Positions 1 to 9,093 of a stretch of DNA of 64,000 bases are shown one piece after another. How positions within the stretch are numbered: the first letter of the stretch is position 1; every line of letters starts with the position of its first letter. Both the position numbers and the translations under genes were made by a program. Under the pieces are notes generated by a model that was given only the letters and a program-made list of their open reading frames with translations, had not been told where the DNA came from and did not search any database. Source of the DNA: Gelria sp. Kuro-4 (GTDB lineage: Bacteria; Bacillota; DTU030; DUMP01); the NCBI RefSeq assembly GCF_019668485.1, contig NZ_AP024619.1, positions 743,001-807,000 of the forward strand, in the 5' to 3' direction.

Positions 1-1013
1 GCGCGGTAATCAAAGGCCCCCGACCAGGCGTTGCTTTTGTCGTCCCAGGTTTTGGCGGGAACGGAAAGCGTCACCTGGTGACCGTCCCGCCCCAGCTCGG
101 CGGCGAGCTCCCGCACGAAGGCGGTGTAGTTGTTGCGGTCGCTGGCGGGGACGTTTTCAAAGTCGATGTTCACCCCGGCGTAGCCGCCGTCGCGCACCAG
201 GCGCGCGATGTTCTCCACCGTGGCCCGGCGCAGGCCTGGCTCCGCCAGCAGGGCATGAACTAGCTGGCGGTCGAAATCGCCGCCCTGGCTGATGTTGTGC
301 ACCAGCGCCAGCACAGGTTTTCCGGCCTGCTTGCAGGTCTCCATGAGCCTCGTGAAGGGCCGGCCGCTCACGCTGCCGTCCCAGTTCACGCTGTAGCTGA
401 ACGCCGCCAGGGTGGAGATGGCATCCCGGTGAGCGGCCAAGGACTGGAACGACAGGTCGTCGCCTTCGTAATACTCCACATAGTAACCCACCACCTCGAG
501 GCTCTGCCTGGGTGCCGGGGGCGGCGGCGTCTCCGCCGGCGGCGCGGGCGGGAAGGCGCGCGGGACGGCCAGCGCCTGGCCCGGGTAAATCCACTCCGAC
601 GTCAGCCCGTTGGCCTGGGAGATGGCTGCAACGGTGGTGCCGTAACGCTGGGCGATGTAGTACAGCGAATCCCCCGGCTGGACTATGTACCGCACGAAGC
701 CCGCTCCGGAACGCGAGGTGTTGCTGAGCGCCTTCTGGAGCGCGGTGAACGTCGCCGGGCCGGCCACGCCGTCGACGATCAGCCCCGCGCGGGCTTGGAA
801 CTGGCGGAGCGCCTGCTCGGTTTGGTAACCGAAGTCGCCGTCCACGGGGCCCACGTTGTAGCCCAGCCGGCTTAGGCCGGCCTGCAGTTCGGCCACGTCA
901 GCGCCCGTCAGGCCAAAGTAGAGCAGCCGGTTGCCGAGCGGGGCGGCCTGCGCCGGCAGGGCCGCCGTGAGAACGGTGAGGACGGCCATAAGCACCAGTA
1001 TGTTTTTTCTCAT
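1..1013 (-). CDS. Peptidoglycan-binding/LysM GH18 glycosidase, 3' end cut by window
   Basis: Only about 337 N-terminal residues are visible because the gene runs off the window start. It opens with a signal peptide (MRKNILVLMAVLTVLTAALP..). A peptidoglycan-binding type 1 domain follows at about residues 30-90 (LGYNVGPVDGDFGYQTE), then a LysM at about 108-152 (YIVQPGDSLYYIAQRYG), a Pro-rich linker and a GH18 fold from about 171. The motif GVNIDFEN near residue 283 carries the expected GH18 catalytic Glu. This order matches Firmicutes YaaH/YdhD-type spore-cortex or wall glucosidases acting on N-acetylglucosamine bonds. The ATG at 1011-1013 follows a gaggaggaa ribosome site. Confidence 0.85.
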   Translation of the reverse strand, partial: MRKNILVLMAVLTVLTAALPAQAAPLGNRLLYFGLTGADVAELQAGLSRLGYNVGPVDGDFGYQTEQALRQFQARAGLIVDGVAGPATFTALQKALSNTSRSGAGFVRYIVQPGDSLYYIAQRYGTTVAAISQANGLTSEWIYPGQALAVPRAFPPAPPAETPPPPAPRQSLEVVGYYVEYYEGDDLSFQSLAAHRDAISTLAAFSYSVNWDGSVSGRPFTRLMETCKQAGKPVLALVHNISQGGDFDRQLVHALLAEPGLRRATVENIARLVRDGGYAGVNIDFENVPASDRNNYTAFVRELAAELGRDGHQVTLSVPAKTWDDKSNAWSGAFDYR

Positions 1014-1141
1014 TCTATTCCTCCTCGGTGTGTTTTCGGTTCTTAGCGGACAGGCCACGTGGTCGTGGCCATTATAACCTGTTACCCGCGCCGGTGTCAT
1101 GCCGGTGAAAAGGGCGCAGCCTGTCCTGAGAGGAAAAGATA

Positions 1142-1174
1142 GCGCCAGCTGGAACTGTATCTGCCAGCTGGCGC
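1142..1174 (-). terminator. Terminator of the penicillin-binding protein gene
   Basis: An 11-bp perfect stem (GCGCCAGCTGG / CCAGCTGGCGC) with an 11-nt loop lies about 60 nt past the stop of the minus-strand PBP gene. In that direction it is followed by tatcttttcc, as expected of an intrinsic terminator. Confidence 0.7.
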
Positions 1175-1232
1175 AATTTGTGACATGCATGGTAACGGGA
1201 GGAAAGGTTGCCGGCCCGCCGAACAGCAGGGG

Positions 1233-3296
1233 CTAAGGTGTGGCCGGGGCCGGCCCGGGTGTCGCCGGCGGCGGAGGGGACGGCGCGCCCGGCCCGGGCG
1301 GCGTGCCCCCAAAGGGCCAGGGGAGCTGCCAGTTGCTCCAGGGCGTATGGATGTTGCAGGGCTGCCAGGGTTGGGTCCCCTGGATGAAAATCTCGCGCCG
1401 CACCGTTTCCGCCGGGCACCACTGGGTGGCCAGAAGGCCCGATTCGGTGCAGATCTCCGCTTCCACAATGCCGGCCGGCCGGGTAAACTCGTGGGGCGGG
1501 GTGCTCGCCAGGGCCGCCGTCAGGAAAGTGGCAAAAATTGGTGCGGCCAGACCGCCGCCGGTGCCGTAAATATCATGAGCCGGCTCATCGTTGCCCACGT
1601 ACACCGCCGCCACCAGGTCGGGGGTGAGGCCGATGAACCAGGCATTTCCCAGGCTGGTACCCGTTTTCCCGGCCACCGGGCGGTTAAGAAGCCGGCCGAC
1701 CGCGCTGCCGGTGCCGCCCGGGCGGGTAACGTCTTCCATTATATTGGTGACAATGTACACCGCCCGCGCATCGGCCGCTTGCTGCAGGCGGGGACGGTTT
1801 TCCTCCAGCACCCGCCCGTAGCGGTCCTCCACGCGCAGCACCGCCAGCGGCTCCACGCGCCTGCCCCCGTTGGCGAAGGCGCAGAAGGCGGCCGCCATCT
1901 CCAGCGGGGTCACCTCGTTGGTCCCCAGCACGGAGGAAAGGTGCGGGGTGAGGGGACTTGTAATACCCAGGTCGTGGGCCACCGCCACCCCTTTAGCGGG
2001 GCCCAGCTCGTAGTTGAGCCGTGCCGAGACCACGTTGTCCGAGATGGTGAGCGCCTCGCGCAACGTCAGCGGGCGGAAGTGGTAGTCCTGGCTGCCGTAA
2101 TCGGTGGGCGTCCAGGGCGGCTGGCCGGGCACCGGCAGGGCGATGGGTTCGCACATGAAGGTGCTGGCCGCTGTGTAGCCGTTTTCCATCGCCGCCAGGT
2201 AGACAAAAGGCTTAAAGGCTGAGCCCGGCTGGCGCGGGGCCACAGCCCGGTTGAGCTGGGTCTCGCTGAAGTCCCGCCCGCCGATCAGCGCGCGTATCGC
2301 GCCGCTCCTCGGGTCCAGCGCCACCAGCGCCCCCTGCGGCTGCGTTACGCCCCGCGCGTCGCGGAAGGAGACGGGCAGCCCCTGGCGGAAGGCGGCCTCG
2401 GCCGCTCCCTGCACAGTAAGGTCCAGGGTGGTGTAGATGTTAAGACCGCCCTTGTTGAGAACGTCCGCGCCGTAGCGCGGCTCCAGCTGCCGCACCACGT
2501 AATCCACAAAATAGGGTGCCCGCCCGGTACGCGCCTTCAGCCCCACAAGCCTGAGCGGCTCGTTTTCCGCCGCCCGGGCCTGCTCGGCGCTGATGTAACC
2601 CAGCTCCGCCATGCGCTCCAGTACCACCTTGCGGCGCTTCAGCGCGGCCGACGGGTCGATATACGGCGAGTAGCGGGCCGGGCTGCGGGGCAGGCCGGCC
2701 AGGAGCGCCGCCTCGCCCAGGGTCAGGTCGCGGGCGTGCTTGCCGAAGTAGGTTTGGGCGGCCACCTCGGCACCGTAAGCCCCGTGGCCGAAATAAATGG
2801 TATTGAGGTAGAGGCGCAGGATCTGCTCTTTGGAGTAGCGGGCCTCCAGCTTTAAGGTTAAGAGCAGCTCGCGGATTTTGCGCTCGAAGGTGCGCTCGGG
2901 CGTCAGGTAGAGGTTTTTCGCCAGCTGCTGGGTAATGGTGCTGCCGCCTTCCACCACGCGCCCGGCCCTGAGGTTGCGCACGGCTGCGCGCGCGACGGCT
3001 ACCGGGTCTACGCCGAAGTGTTCGTAGAAACGGTAATCCTCTATCGCCACGACGGCGTTCCTTAAATCCGGTGCGATGTCGGTAAGCGGGACGTCCACCC
3101 GGTTCTGGGTATAAAGGCTGGCCACCTGCTGCCCCTGGATGTCGAACAAGCGGCTGGCCAGCGGGACGGCCGCCTGCGGTAGGGGAGTAAAGAGGACGTA
3201 GGCGCCGAACGCCAGCGCCAGGACAAGAACGGCGGCCAGCGCCAGCTTAACCAGGGTGACGCTGGTTCTTCGTACATGCTTGGGCACAAGGATCAA
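1233..3296 (-). CDS. Class A penicillin-binding protein (glycosyltransferase/transpeptidase)
   Basis: The 687-residue bifunctional enzyme polymerises lipid II and cross-links peptidoglycan outside the membrane. It has an N-terminal membrane anchor at about residues 13-33. A GT51 transglycosylase domain follows, with EDYRFYEHFGVDP (catalytic Glu) and GGSTITQQLAKNLYL. The transpeptidase domain has SAFK (nucleophile Ser), SDN and KTGTS. The C-terminus is a Pro/Gly/Ala-rich tail. The start is uncertain between TTG 3296 and GTG 3287, both behind an aaggaaaaggg stretch. It is divergent from the MFS gene and ends at its own terminator. Confidence 0.93.
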   Translation of the reverse strand: MILVPKHVRRTSVTLVKLALAAVLVLALAFGAYVLFTPLPQAAVPLASRLFDIQGQQVASLYTQNRVDVPLTDIAPDLRNAVVAIEDYRFYEHFGVDPVAVARAAVRNLRAGRVVEGGSTITQQLAKNLYLTPERTFERKIRELLLTLKLEARYSKEQILRLYLNTIYFGHGAYGAEVAAQTYFGKHARDLTLGEAALLAGLPRSPARYSPYIDPSAALKRRKVVLERMAELGYISAEQARAAENEPLRLVGLKARTGRAPYFVDYVVRQLEPRYGADVLNKGGLNIYTTLDLTVQGAAEAAFRQGLPVSFRDARGVTQPQGALVALDPRSGAIRALIGGRDFSETQLNRAVAPRQPGSAFKPFVYLAAMENGYTAASTFMCEPIALPVPGQPPWTPTDYGSQDYHFRPLTLREALTISDNVVSARLNYELGPAKGVAVAHDLGITSPLTPHLSSVLGTNEVTPLEMAAAFCAFANGGRRVEPLAVLRVEDRYGRVLEENRPRLQQAADARAVYIVTNIMEDVTRPGGTGSAVGRLLNRPVAGKTGTSLGNAWFIGLTPDLVAAVYVGNDEPAHDIYGTGGGLAAPIFATFLTAALASTPPHEFTRPAGIVEAEICTESGLLATQWCPAETVRREIFIQGTQPWQPCNIHTPWSNWQLPWPFGGTPPGPGAPSPPPPATPGPAPATP

Positions 3297-3432
3297 CCCT
3301 TTTCCTTCATCTTTTCTTAGTATTGCCTCTGCTGGAAAACCTATACAGCAGAACCAGGCAGGAGATGGGCGCCGGCCGGCGAAGAAAATTAGAAACCGTG
3401 TGCGGCAAAAAACGAAGCAAAGAAGGGAAGCG

Positions 3433-4818
3433 ATGGTTAACCGGACGGCTTTGGAGGCGCGGCTCCTCCGCCGGCGCTGGCTGGTCTGGGGGATGCTGGC
3501 TTTTTCCTTTCTTATTGTTTTCTTTCACCGCATCGCCCTGGCGGTGGTGGCCGATCAGCTGATGGCCGAGTTCCACCTCGGCGCCGCCGCCCTGGGGAAT
3601 CTCGGGGCCGTGTACTTTTATGTCTACACCGTGATGCAAATCCCCAGCGGCGCCCTGGCCGATACGTTGGGCCCCCGGCTCACCGCCAGCGCCGGTACCC
3701 TGGTGGCGGGGATAGGCTCCATTGTGTTCGGCCTGGCGCCGCACCTGGGCGTGGCCCTCGCGGGGCGGTTCCTCGTCGGCCTGGGCGTTTCCGTGGTCTT
3801 CATTTCACTTCTTAAGATTCAAACCGAGTGGTTCCGGCCGCGCGAGTTTGCCACCATCACCGGCCTCACCTCCCTGGTGGGCAACAGCGGTAACGCCCTG
3901 GCGGCCGCGCCGCTGGCCCTCTCGGTGGCGGCCATCGGCTGGCGTAGCTCCTTTGTGGCGGTGGGTGTCCTGGGAAGCCTGGTGGCGGCGGGCTGCTGGC
4001 TGGTGGTGCGCAACCGGCCCCAGGACATGGGCCTGCCTTCCATCGCCCAGCTCGAGGCCAGAGAAACAGGGCGGCGCCCGCCGGCGACGGCACCGGGGGG
4101 CCGCATCTCCCTGATGCGGGCGCTGGGCTACGTGCGGAGAAGCCCGTACACCCTGCCGCTTTTCATTGCCGCCTTTGGTCTCAACGGCTCGCTCATGGTT
4201 ATCTCCGCCATGTGGGGCGTACCTTACCTCATGCAGGTTTACAGCCTCAGCCGGGGCGAGGCGGCGCTTTATACCCTGGGCACGGCCGTCGGCGTGATGC
4301 TGGCGGGACCCCTCACGGGGATCATCTCCGATGGCCTGCGGCGCCGCAAGGCCCCGCTCCTCGGCTTCACCCTCCTGACGGTGGCGCTGTGGACCCTGCT
4401 CGTTGCCTGGCCGGGCCCGCTTCCCCTGCCGCTGCTGCGCGTGCTCTTTTTCCTCCTCGGGCTGAGCTCGGGCGGCTACCTGCTGGTGATGTGCGTGGCC
4501 AAGGAAGTAAGCCCGCACGCCATCGCCGGGGTCTCCACTGGGACCATCAACACCGGCTCGTTTCTCGGCGCCGCAGTCCTGCAGCCGCTGGTGGGGCTCA
4601 TTCTCGATGCCACCTGGGAGGGGGAGCTGGCGAACGGCGTGCGCCTCTACCCGCTGGCCGGTTTTCGCTGGGGCTTCCTGCTTTGCCTGGTGGCTGTGAC
4701 GGCGGCGTGCGCGGCCGCCTTACGCCTGCCGGAGACGCGGGCCGAGAACATTGCGCCGGCCCTGCCTTTACAAGAATCTGCCTGCCGGCCGCCGGCACCG
4801 CCCGGCGCCACGGCCTGA
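3433..4818 (+). CDS. Major facilitator superfamily transporter
   Basis: This 461-residue protein has about 12 hydrophobic segments. The first loop, GALADTLGPRLTASAG, is an MFS motif A-like signature, and an equivalent segment starts the second half (GIISDGLRRRKAPLLG). ATG 3433 follows agaagggaagcg; the frame is open further upstream but that part is charged and lacks a ribosome site. Substrate cannot be read from sequence. Its position ahead of a DMT exporter and an N-acyl-D-amino-acid deacylase suggests uptake or efflux of an organic anion or amino-acid derivative (inference). Confidence 0.85.
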   Translation: MVNRTALEARLLRRRWLVWGMLAFSFLIVFFHRIALAVVADQLMAEFHLGAAALGNLGAVYFYVYTVMQIPSGALADTLGPRLTASAGTLVAGIGSIVFGLAPHLGVALAGRFLVGLGVSVVFISLLKIQTEWFRPREFATITGLTSLVGNSGNALAAAPLALSVAAIGWRSSFVAVGVLGSLVAAGCWLVVRNRPQDMGLPSIAQLEARETGRRPPATAPGGRISLMRALGYVRRSPYTLPLFIAAFGLNGSLMVISAMWGVPYLMQVYSLSRGEAALYTLGTAVGVMLAGPLTGIISDGLRRRKAPLLGFTLLTVALWTLLVAWPGPLPLPLLRVLFFLLGLSSGGYLLVMCVAKEVSPHAIAGVSTGTINTGSFLGAAVLQPLVGLILDATWEGELANGVRLYPLAGFRWGFLLCLVAVTAACAAALRLPETRAENIAPALPLQESACRPPAPPGATA

Positions 4819-4847
4819 AAGCATGGTCCAACTCTGGGAAGGGGGTT

Positions 4848-5783
4848 ATGAGCCCTATGCCGCTCAAGGTGGTTCTGGCGCTTCTTTTCGTCATCACCGT
4901 GTGGGGTGGTTCTTTCCCCGTGGCGAAACTGGCCCTGGCGGAGATCAGCCCCATCAACCTCGCCACCCTGCGCTTCACCCTGGCGAGCCTGCTCTTTTTG
5001 CCGGTGATGGGGCTGGGCCTGCGGCGAACGGGGGAGAGGTTGCCGCGCCCGGCGGGGCGCGACTTTATCATGTTCAACGTTCTGGCCCTCCTCGGCGTCA
5101 CCACCTACTTCATGGTGCAGTACACCGCCGTCAGCCTTACCACGGCCTCCAATGCCGGGATCCTCATCGGCATTGCGCCGCTTTTTGTGGCCGTGCTTTC
5201 GGCCCTCTGGTTGGGTGAACGCCTTACCGCGCGGAAAATCGCGGGGATCGCCGTGGCCATGGGCGGCGTGGCTGCGGTGATCAGCCGGGGCACATTCCGC
5301 TTCTCCTTCGGCAGCGCCGGCCTGGCCGGGGACCTGCTCATGGTCCTCAACGCCTTCTGCTGGGCGCTTTTTTCCATCCTGGGCAAACAGATGATGCGCC
5401 GCTACTCGCCGCTTATCACCACCTTTTACATCACCCTCCTGGGCACGCTCTGGTTCTATCCGGCGGCCCTTCCGTTGGGGGTGCTGCCGGCCGCAGCGCG
5501 CCTCACAGCGGGCGGCTGGCTGGCCGTGGCCTTCTTGGGGGCTTTCTGCTCCGTAGGGGGCTACTACTTCTGGTACTGGGGGCTCTCCCAGGTGGAGGCC
5601 AGCCGCGTAGCCGTCTTCCAGTACCTACAGCCGCTGGTGTCCTTTGCCCTCTCGGCGCTCATGCTGGGCGAACAGGTGAACCTCGCTACCCTGGGCGGAG
5701 GGCTCTTCATCATCGCCGGCGTGGTGCTGGTGACGCGGGCACCTGGCAGTGCCGGGGAAAAACGCGCCGCAGTCGATGCGTAA
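4848..5783 (+). CDS. DMT-superfamily (EamA) transporter
   Basis: The 311-residue membrane protein has the 10-helix, two-repeat EamA layout. Each half starts with a typical segment (VWGGSFPVAKLALAEI near residue 17 and FCWALFSILGKQMM near 170). ATG 4848 follows a gggaaggggg ribosome site, and only 29 nt separate it from the MFS stop, so the two are probably cotranscribed. EamA proteins usually export amino acids, purines or other metabolites; the substrate is unknown here. Confidence 0.85.
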   Translation: MSPMPLKVVLALLFVITVWGGSFPVAKLALAEISPINLATLRFTLASLLFLPVMGLGLRRTGERLPRPAGRDFIMFNVLALLGVTTYFMVQYTAVSLTTASNAGILIGIAPLFVAVLSALWLGERLTARKIAGIAVAMGGVAAVISRGTFRFSFGSAGLAGDLLMVLNAFCWALFSILGKQMMRRYSPLITTFYITLLGTLWFYPAALPLGVLPAAARLTAGGWLAVAFLGAFCSVGGYYFWYWGLSQVEASRVAVFQYLQPLVSFALSALMLGEQVNLATLGGGLFIIAGVVLVTRAPGSAGEKRAAVDA

Positions 5784-5799
5784 CCATGGAGGTGCAGAT

Positions 5800-7173
5800 A
5801 TGCTGGATTTAGCCATTGAAAACGTGGTCTTCGCCGACCCGGCGGGTGAGCTCAGCGGGGTGGGTGCGGTGGGCATCGCTGGCGGGCGCATCGCCGCCCT
5901 CGGCAGGAGCGTCCCGGCCGCCCGGCGCGTTATCGACGGGCGGGGGCTCACGCTGGCGCCCGGCTTCATCGACCTTCACATGCACGAGGATCCCCTGAGC
6001 GGCGAGGGGGCGTCGGCGGTCATCGGCTCAGAGGTGGCCGCCTGCCAGGCGCGCATGGGGGTTACCACCTCCGTCGGCGGCAACTGCGGCCTGGGCACGG
6101 GCCACACCGGGACTTACCTTACGCAGCTCGAGCGCCAAGGCAGCCTGGTGAACTACGCCACCTTCGTCGGTTATACGGCGCTGCGCCACGAGCTGGGCAT
6201 CGGCGACGAGTACCGGCCCGCTGCGGCGGGCGAAGTCGCCCGCCTGCGCGAGGCGGCGCGGGCGGCGCTGGCGGCGGGGGCCGTCGGCATCTCTTTTGGC
6301 ATCGAGTACACCCCGGGCGCACCCACCGACGAGCTGCTCGCCCTGGCCCGGGTGGCCACCGAGTTTCCAGCGCGCCTCTTGGCGGCGCACTTTCGCTCCG
6401 ACGCCGACCGGGCGCTCCCTTCCATCGAAGAGATGATCTACCTGGGCCGGGCGACGGGCCTGCCCTTTCAAATCTCCCACCTCGGAAGCTGCGCCGCCTT
6501 CGGCATGATGCCGGCGGCGCTGGAACTCATCGCAGCGGCGGCCGCCCGCGGCGAGCGCGTGCTGGCCGACTGCTACCCTTACGCCGCCTTCTGCACCTTC
6601 ATCGGTGCGGCCGGCTTTGACGGCGATTGCCTGGCCCGCTGGGGCGCCGACTACAGCGCCATTCAGGTAGCGGAGGGGCCCTACGCCGGGCGGCGCTGTG
6701 ACCGTGCCCTGTTTGCAAAGCTGCGCCGGGAAGCCCCGGAGACCCTGGTGGTGGCCTTCGTGTTGCGGGCCGATGAGGTGCTCCTGGCCCTTAAGCACCC
6801 GCTGGTCCTGGTGGGCAGCGATACCCTGCTGCGCGGCGGGCAGGGCCACCCGCGCAGCGCCGGCACCTTCCCACGCGTGCTGGGGCGCTTCGTGCGGGCA
6901 GGGAAAATGGCGTTTGCCGACGCCCTGTATAAGATGACCCTGGGCCCGGCTCGGCGCCTGGGCCTTACGGACCGCGGGCGCCTTACGGAAGGCGCCTGGG
7001 CGGACCTGGTCCTCTTCGACCCGGCGGTGCTCGCGGACCGGGCCACCTTTGCCGAACCGGCGCGCGCGCCGGAGGGCATCGAGCTGGTCCTGGTGAACGG
7101 CCGGGCGGTGGTGGAAAAAGGCCGGCTCACCGGCGCGCGTCCCGGCCACATCTTGCGCGCGCCGCAGCAGTGA
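5800..7173 (+). CDS. N-acyl-D-amino-acid deacylase-like amidohydrolase
   Basis: This 457-residue metal-dependent hydrolase belongs to the amidohydrolase superfamily. GFIDLHMHED near residue 55 carries the first metal-ligand pair in HxH form. Later candidate ligands lie in LLAAHFRSD and FQISHLGS, and a catalytic-type Asp in LVGSDTLL. The C-terminal half ends in the small beta-domain with the product-typical LVLVNGRAVVEKGRL. D-aminoacylases and related deacylases remove acyl groups from N-acyl amino acids. ATG 5800 follows ggaggtgcagat, 16 nt after the transporter stop, so it closes that operon. Exact substrate is unassigned. Confidence 0.8.
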   Translation: MLDLAIENVVFADPAGELSGVGAVGIAGGRIAALGRSVPAARRVIDGRGLTLAPGFIDLHMHEDPLSGEGASAVIGSEVAACQARMGVTTSVGGNCGLGTGHTGTYLTQLERQGSLVNYATFVGYTALRHELGIGDEYRPAAAGEVARLREAARAALAAGAVGISFGIEYTPGAPTDELLALARVATEFPARLLAAHFRSDADRALPSIEEMIYLGRATGLPFQISHLGSCAAFGMMPAALELIAAAAARGERVLADCYPYAAFCTFIGAAGFDGDCLARWGADYSAIQVAEGPYAGRRCDRALFAKLRREAPETLVVAFVLRADEVLLALKHPLVLVGSDTLLRGGQGHPRSAGTFPRVLGRFVRAGKMAFADALYKMTLGPARRLGLTDRGRLTEGAWADLVLFDPAVLADRATFAEPARAPEGIELVLVNGRAVVEKGRLTGARPGHILRAPQQ

Positions 7174-7205
7174 GCAGGCCGGCGATGCGCCGGCAGCGGC
7201 GCTCC

Positions 7206-7249
7206 TTCGCAGTATTGAGAAAAACTTTGATAAGTTGATACCTGACCCC
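7206..7249 (-). repeat. Family A REP, solo copy upstream of the yfcC unit
   Basis: Read on the minus strand this is GGGGTCAGGTATCAACTT followed by the conserved tail ending in TTTTTCTCAATACTGCGAA. The CCCC end faces the promoter that starts 11 bp downstream. Confidence 0.9.
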
Positions 7250-7260
7250 GGGGAAGGCGG

Positions 7261-7289
7261 TTGACAGGGGGGCGGGGGCGTGGTATCAT
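7261..7289 (+). promoter_or_regulatory. Sigma-A promoter of the lysine-riboswitch yfcC unit
   Basis: TTGACA at 7261-7266 and TATCAT at 7284-7289 are separated by 17 bp, close to the consensus. Transcription would start near 7297, just before the lysine riboswitch. Confidence 0.85.
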
Positions 7290-7337
7290 CACCGTGAAGA
7301 TTTGCTCAATCTCAATATGGGCCTCATCTCAGCCTTT

Positions 7338-7540
7338 CGCTGGGGTGAGGTAGAGGCGCGGTTGGTCAAGAGTAGCCGTCCAGAGCAGGGCAGCGAGGAG
7401 GGACGGGGAAAGGGGCCGCCGCCGAAGCCGGGGGCCGGCGCCGGGCACCCGAGCTGGGCCGGCGGGAAAGACCCGCCGGACTGTCGCCGGAGGCGTCCCC
7501 CAGCCGCCGGCGATGAGCTATCTCACCGCAAGGGGAAGGA
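7338..7540 (+). ncRNA. Lysine riboswitch (L box) 1
   Basis: The leader carries the conserved L-box blocks in order: GAGGTAGAGGCGCG, AAGAGTAG, GGGAAAGGGGCC with GCCGCCGAAG, then GGACTGTCGCC, and a closing GAGCTATC. These match the lysine riboswitch family (RF00168) as I know it. It lies between a sigma-A promoter and an intrinsic terminator ahead of a YfcC-family carrier. Lysine binding would be expected to stop transcription of the carrier and possibly the downstream amidohydrolase. Confidence 0.9.
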
Positions 7541-7561
7541 GGGGTGGAAGCAGTTTATCCT

Positions 7562-7590
7562 GCAGCCATCGAGGCTGCTTATTATTTTTC
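7562..7590 (+). terminator. Attenuator of lysine riboswitch 1
   Basis: The stem GCAGCC / GGCTGC with a 5-nt loop is followed by ttattattttt. It sits 17 nt before the GTG of the carrier gene, the usual place for a riboswitch-controlled terminator. Confidence 0.75.
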
Positions 7591-7606
7591 AGAAGGAGGA
7601 CAAGCC

Positions 7607-9025
7607 GTGGCTAACGATAGCACGGGACAGACCCGGCGGCGCCGGCGTCTCCATGTCCCACACGTTTACGTCCTGCTTTTTGCCATCCTCATCATCGCCG
7701 CCGTAGCCACCTGGGTGGTCACCCCTGGAGCTTACGACCAGGTGGAAGGCCCCCGCGGGCGCATGGTGGTCGACCCGAACTCTTTCCATGTGGTGGAGCG
7801 GGCCCCGGTGGGCTTCTTCGGCCTCTTCCAAGCCGTGCACAAAGGCATGGTGCAGTCGGCGGATATCATCTTCTTTATTTTTGTGGTTGGGGCTTCTTTT
7901 TCCGTCATCAATGCCACCGGAGCCATCGAGGCCGGGATTGAAGCGGCGGCGCGCGCCCTCAAGGGCAACGAGCGACTGGCCATCCCCGTCCTCGTCCTCC
8001 TCTTTTCGCTCGGCGGGGCCATATTCGGCATGGCGGAGGAGACCCTGGCTTTCATTCCGATCATTGTGCCCCTGATGCTGGCCCTGGGCTTCGATTCGGT
8101 GACGGCGGCGGGCATCGTGCTGGCCGGGGCCAACGCCGGTTTTTCCGCCGCCTTCATGAACCCCTTCACCGTCGGCGTGGCGCAGGGCATCGCCCAGCTG
8201 CCGCTCTTTTCGGGTATGGGCCTGCGCCTGGCCGCGTATGCTAGTTTCGTCCTGGTGACGGCGGGCTACATCTTTTGGTACGCCGGCCGGGTGAAGGCGA
8301 ACCCAACCCTCAGTTCCACTTACGCTGAAGACCGCGCCAAAGAGCAGGACCTGGGCCTGGATAAAGTGCGGGAATTCAAGCCGCAGCACTCGTTGGTGCT
8401 CCTGGTGCTGCTGGCCTCGGTGGTGACGTTGGTCTACGGCGTGGTGGAGCTCGGCTGGTATATCACCCAGATCTCAGGGCTGTTCCTGGCCATGGGCGTC
8501 CTCGGCGGGCTGGCGGGACGCCTCAGTCCGGACCAGATCGCGGAGGAATTCGTCAAGGGCGCCAAAGAACTGACCTACGGCGCCCTCCTCGTGGGCCTGG
8601 CGCGCTCGCTGCTCGTGGTGCTCTCCGACGGCCACATCATGGACACCCTGCTCCACGGCATGGCCACCGCCATCAGCGGTCTGCCCAGCCTCCTCACCGC
8701 CTGGGGGATGTACGGCGTCCAGTGCGTGCTGGACTTCGTGGTACCCTCGGGGAGCGGCCAGGCGGCCGTGTCCATGCCCATCATGGCGCCCCTGGCCGAC
8801 CTGGTGGGGGTCACCCGCCAGACCGCCGTGCTGGCGCTCCAGTTCGGCGACGGCATCTCCAACATCTACAGCCCCACCTCGGGCTACTTCATGGCCGGCC
8901 TCGCCCTGGCCGGTGTTACCTGGCCCAAGTGGCTGCGCTGGGTCGCCCCCCTCATCGCTATGCAGTACGTCATCGGGCTGACCTTCATGACCATCGCCCA
9001 GCTTACCCACTACGGCCCCTTCTAA
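7607..9025 (+). CDS. YfcC-family (C4-dicarboxylate/basic amino-acid type) membrane carrier under lysine control
   Basis: The 472-residue protein has a short basic N-terminus (RRRRRLHVPHVYVLL), about 12 membrane segments and the YfcC-family blocks FSLGGAIFGMAEETLAF and NPFTVGVAQGIAQ. The C-terminal half has VPSGSGQAAVSMPIMAPL and FGDGISNIYSPTSG. GTG 7607 follows an agaaggagg site right after the riboswitch terminator. Because a lysine riboswitch precedes it, the likely role is uptake of lysine or a lysine-yielding compound; this is inference. The stop codon is followed after 3 bp by a family A repeat. Some YfcC relatives transport arginine/ornithine-type substrates. Confidence 0.87.
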   Translation: MANDSTGQTRRRRRLHVPHVYVLLFAILIIAAVATWVVTPGAYDQVEGPRGRMVVDPNSFHVVERAPVGFFGLFQAVHKGMVQSADIIFFIFVVGASFSVINATGAIEAGIEAAARALKGNERLAIPVLVLLFSLGGAIFGMAEETLAFIPIIVPLMLALGFDSVTAAGIVLAGANAGFSAAFMNPFTVGVAQGIAQLPLFSGMGLRLAAYASFVLVTAGYIFWYAGRVKANPTLSSTYAEDRAKEQDLGLDKVREFKPQHSLVLLVLLASVVTLVYGVVELGWYITQISGLFLAMGVLGGLAGRLSPDQIAEEFVKGAKELTYGALLVGLARSLLVVLSDGHIMDTLLHGMATAISGLPSLLTAWGMYGVQCVLDFVVPSGSGQAAVSMPIMAPLADLVGVTRQTAVLALQFGDGISNIYSPTSGYFMAGLALAGVTWPKWLRWVAPLIAMQYVIGLTFMTIAQLTHYGPF

Positions 9026-9028
9026 CCC

Positions 9029-9073
9029 GGGGTCAGGTATCAACTTTCCACTGTTTTTCTCAAAACTGCAACG
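9029..9073 (+). repeat. Family A REP, solo copy after yfcC
   Basis: The core at 9029-9046 begins 3 nt after the TAA stop, in the phrase TAACCCGGGGTCAGG that also follows two other stops in this window. The tail TTTTTCTCAAAACTGCAA ends about 20 bp before the next start. Confidence 0.9.
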
Positions 9074-9093
9074 CGGGAGCGGGAGGTCGCAGA

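Noticed and set aside
157-875. Long reading frames opposite the GH18 gene
   Set aside because: They are high-GC shadows in other frames; the real gene shows domains and a ribosome site on the minus strand.
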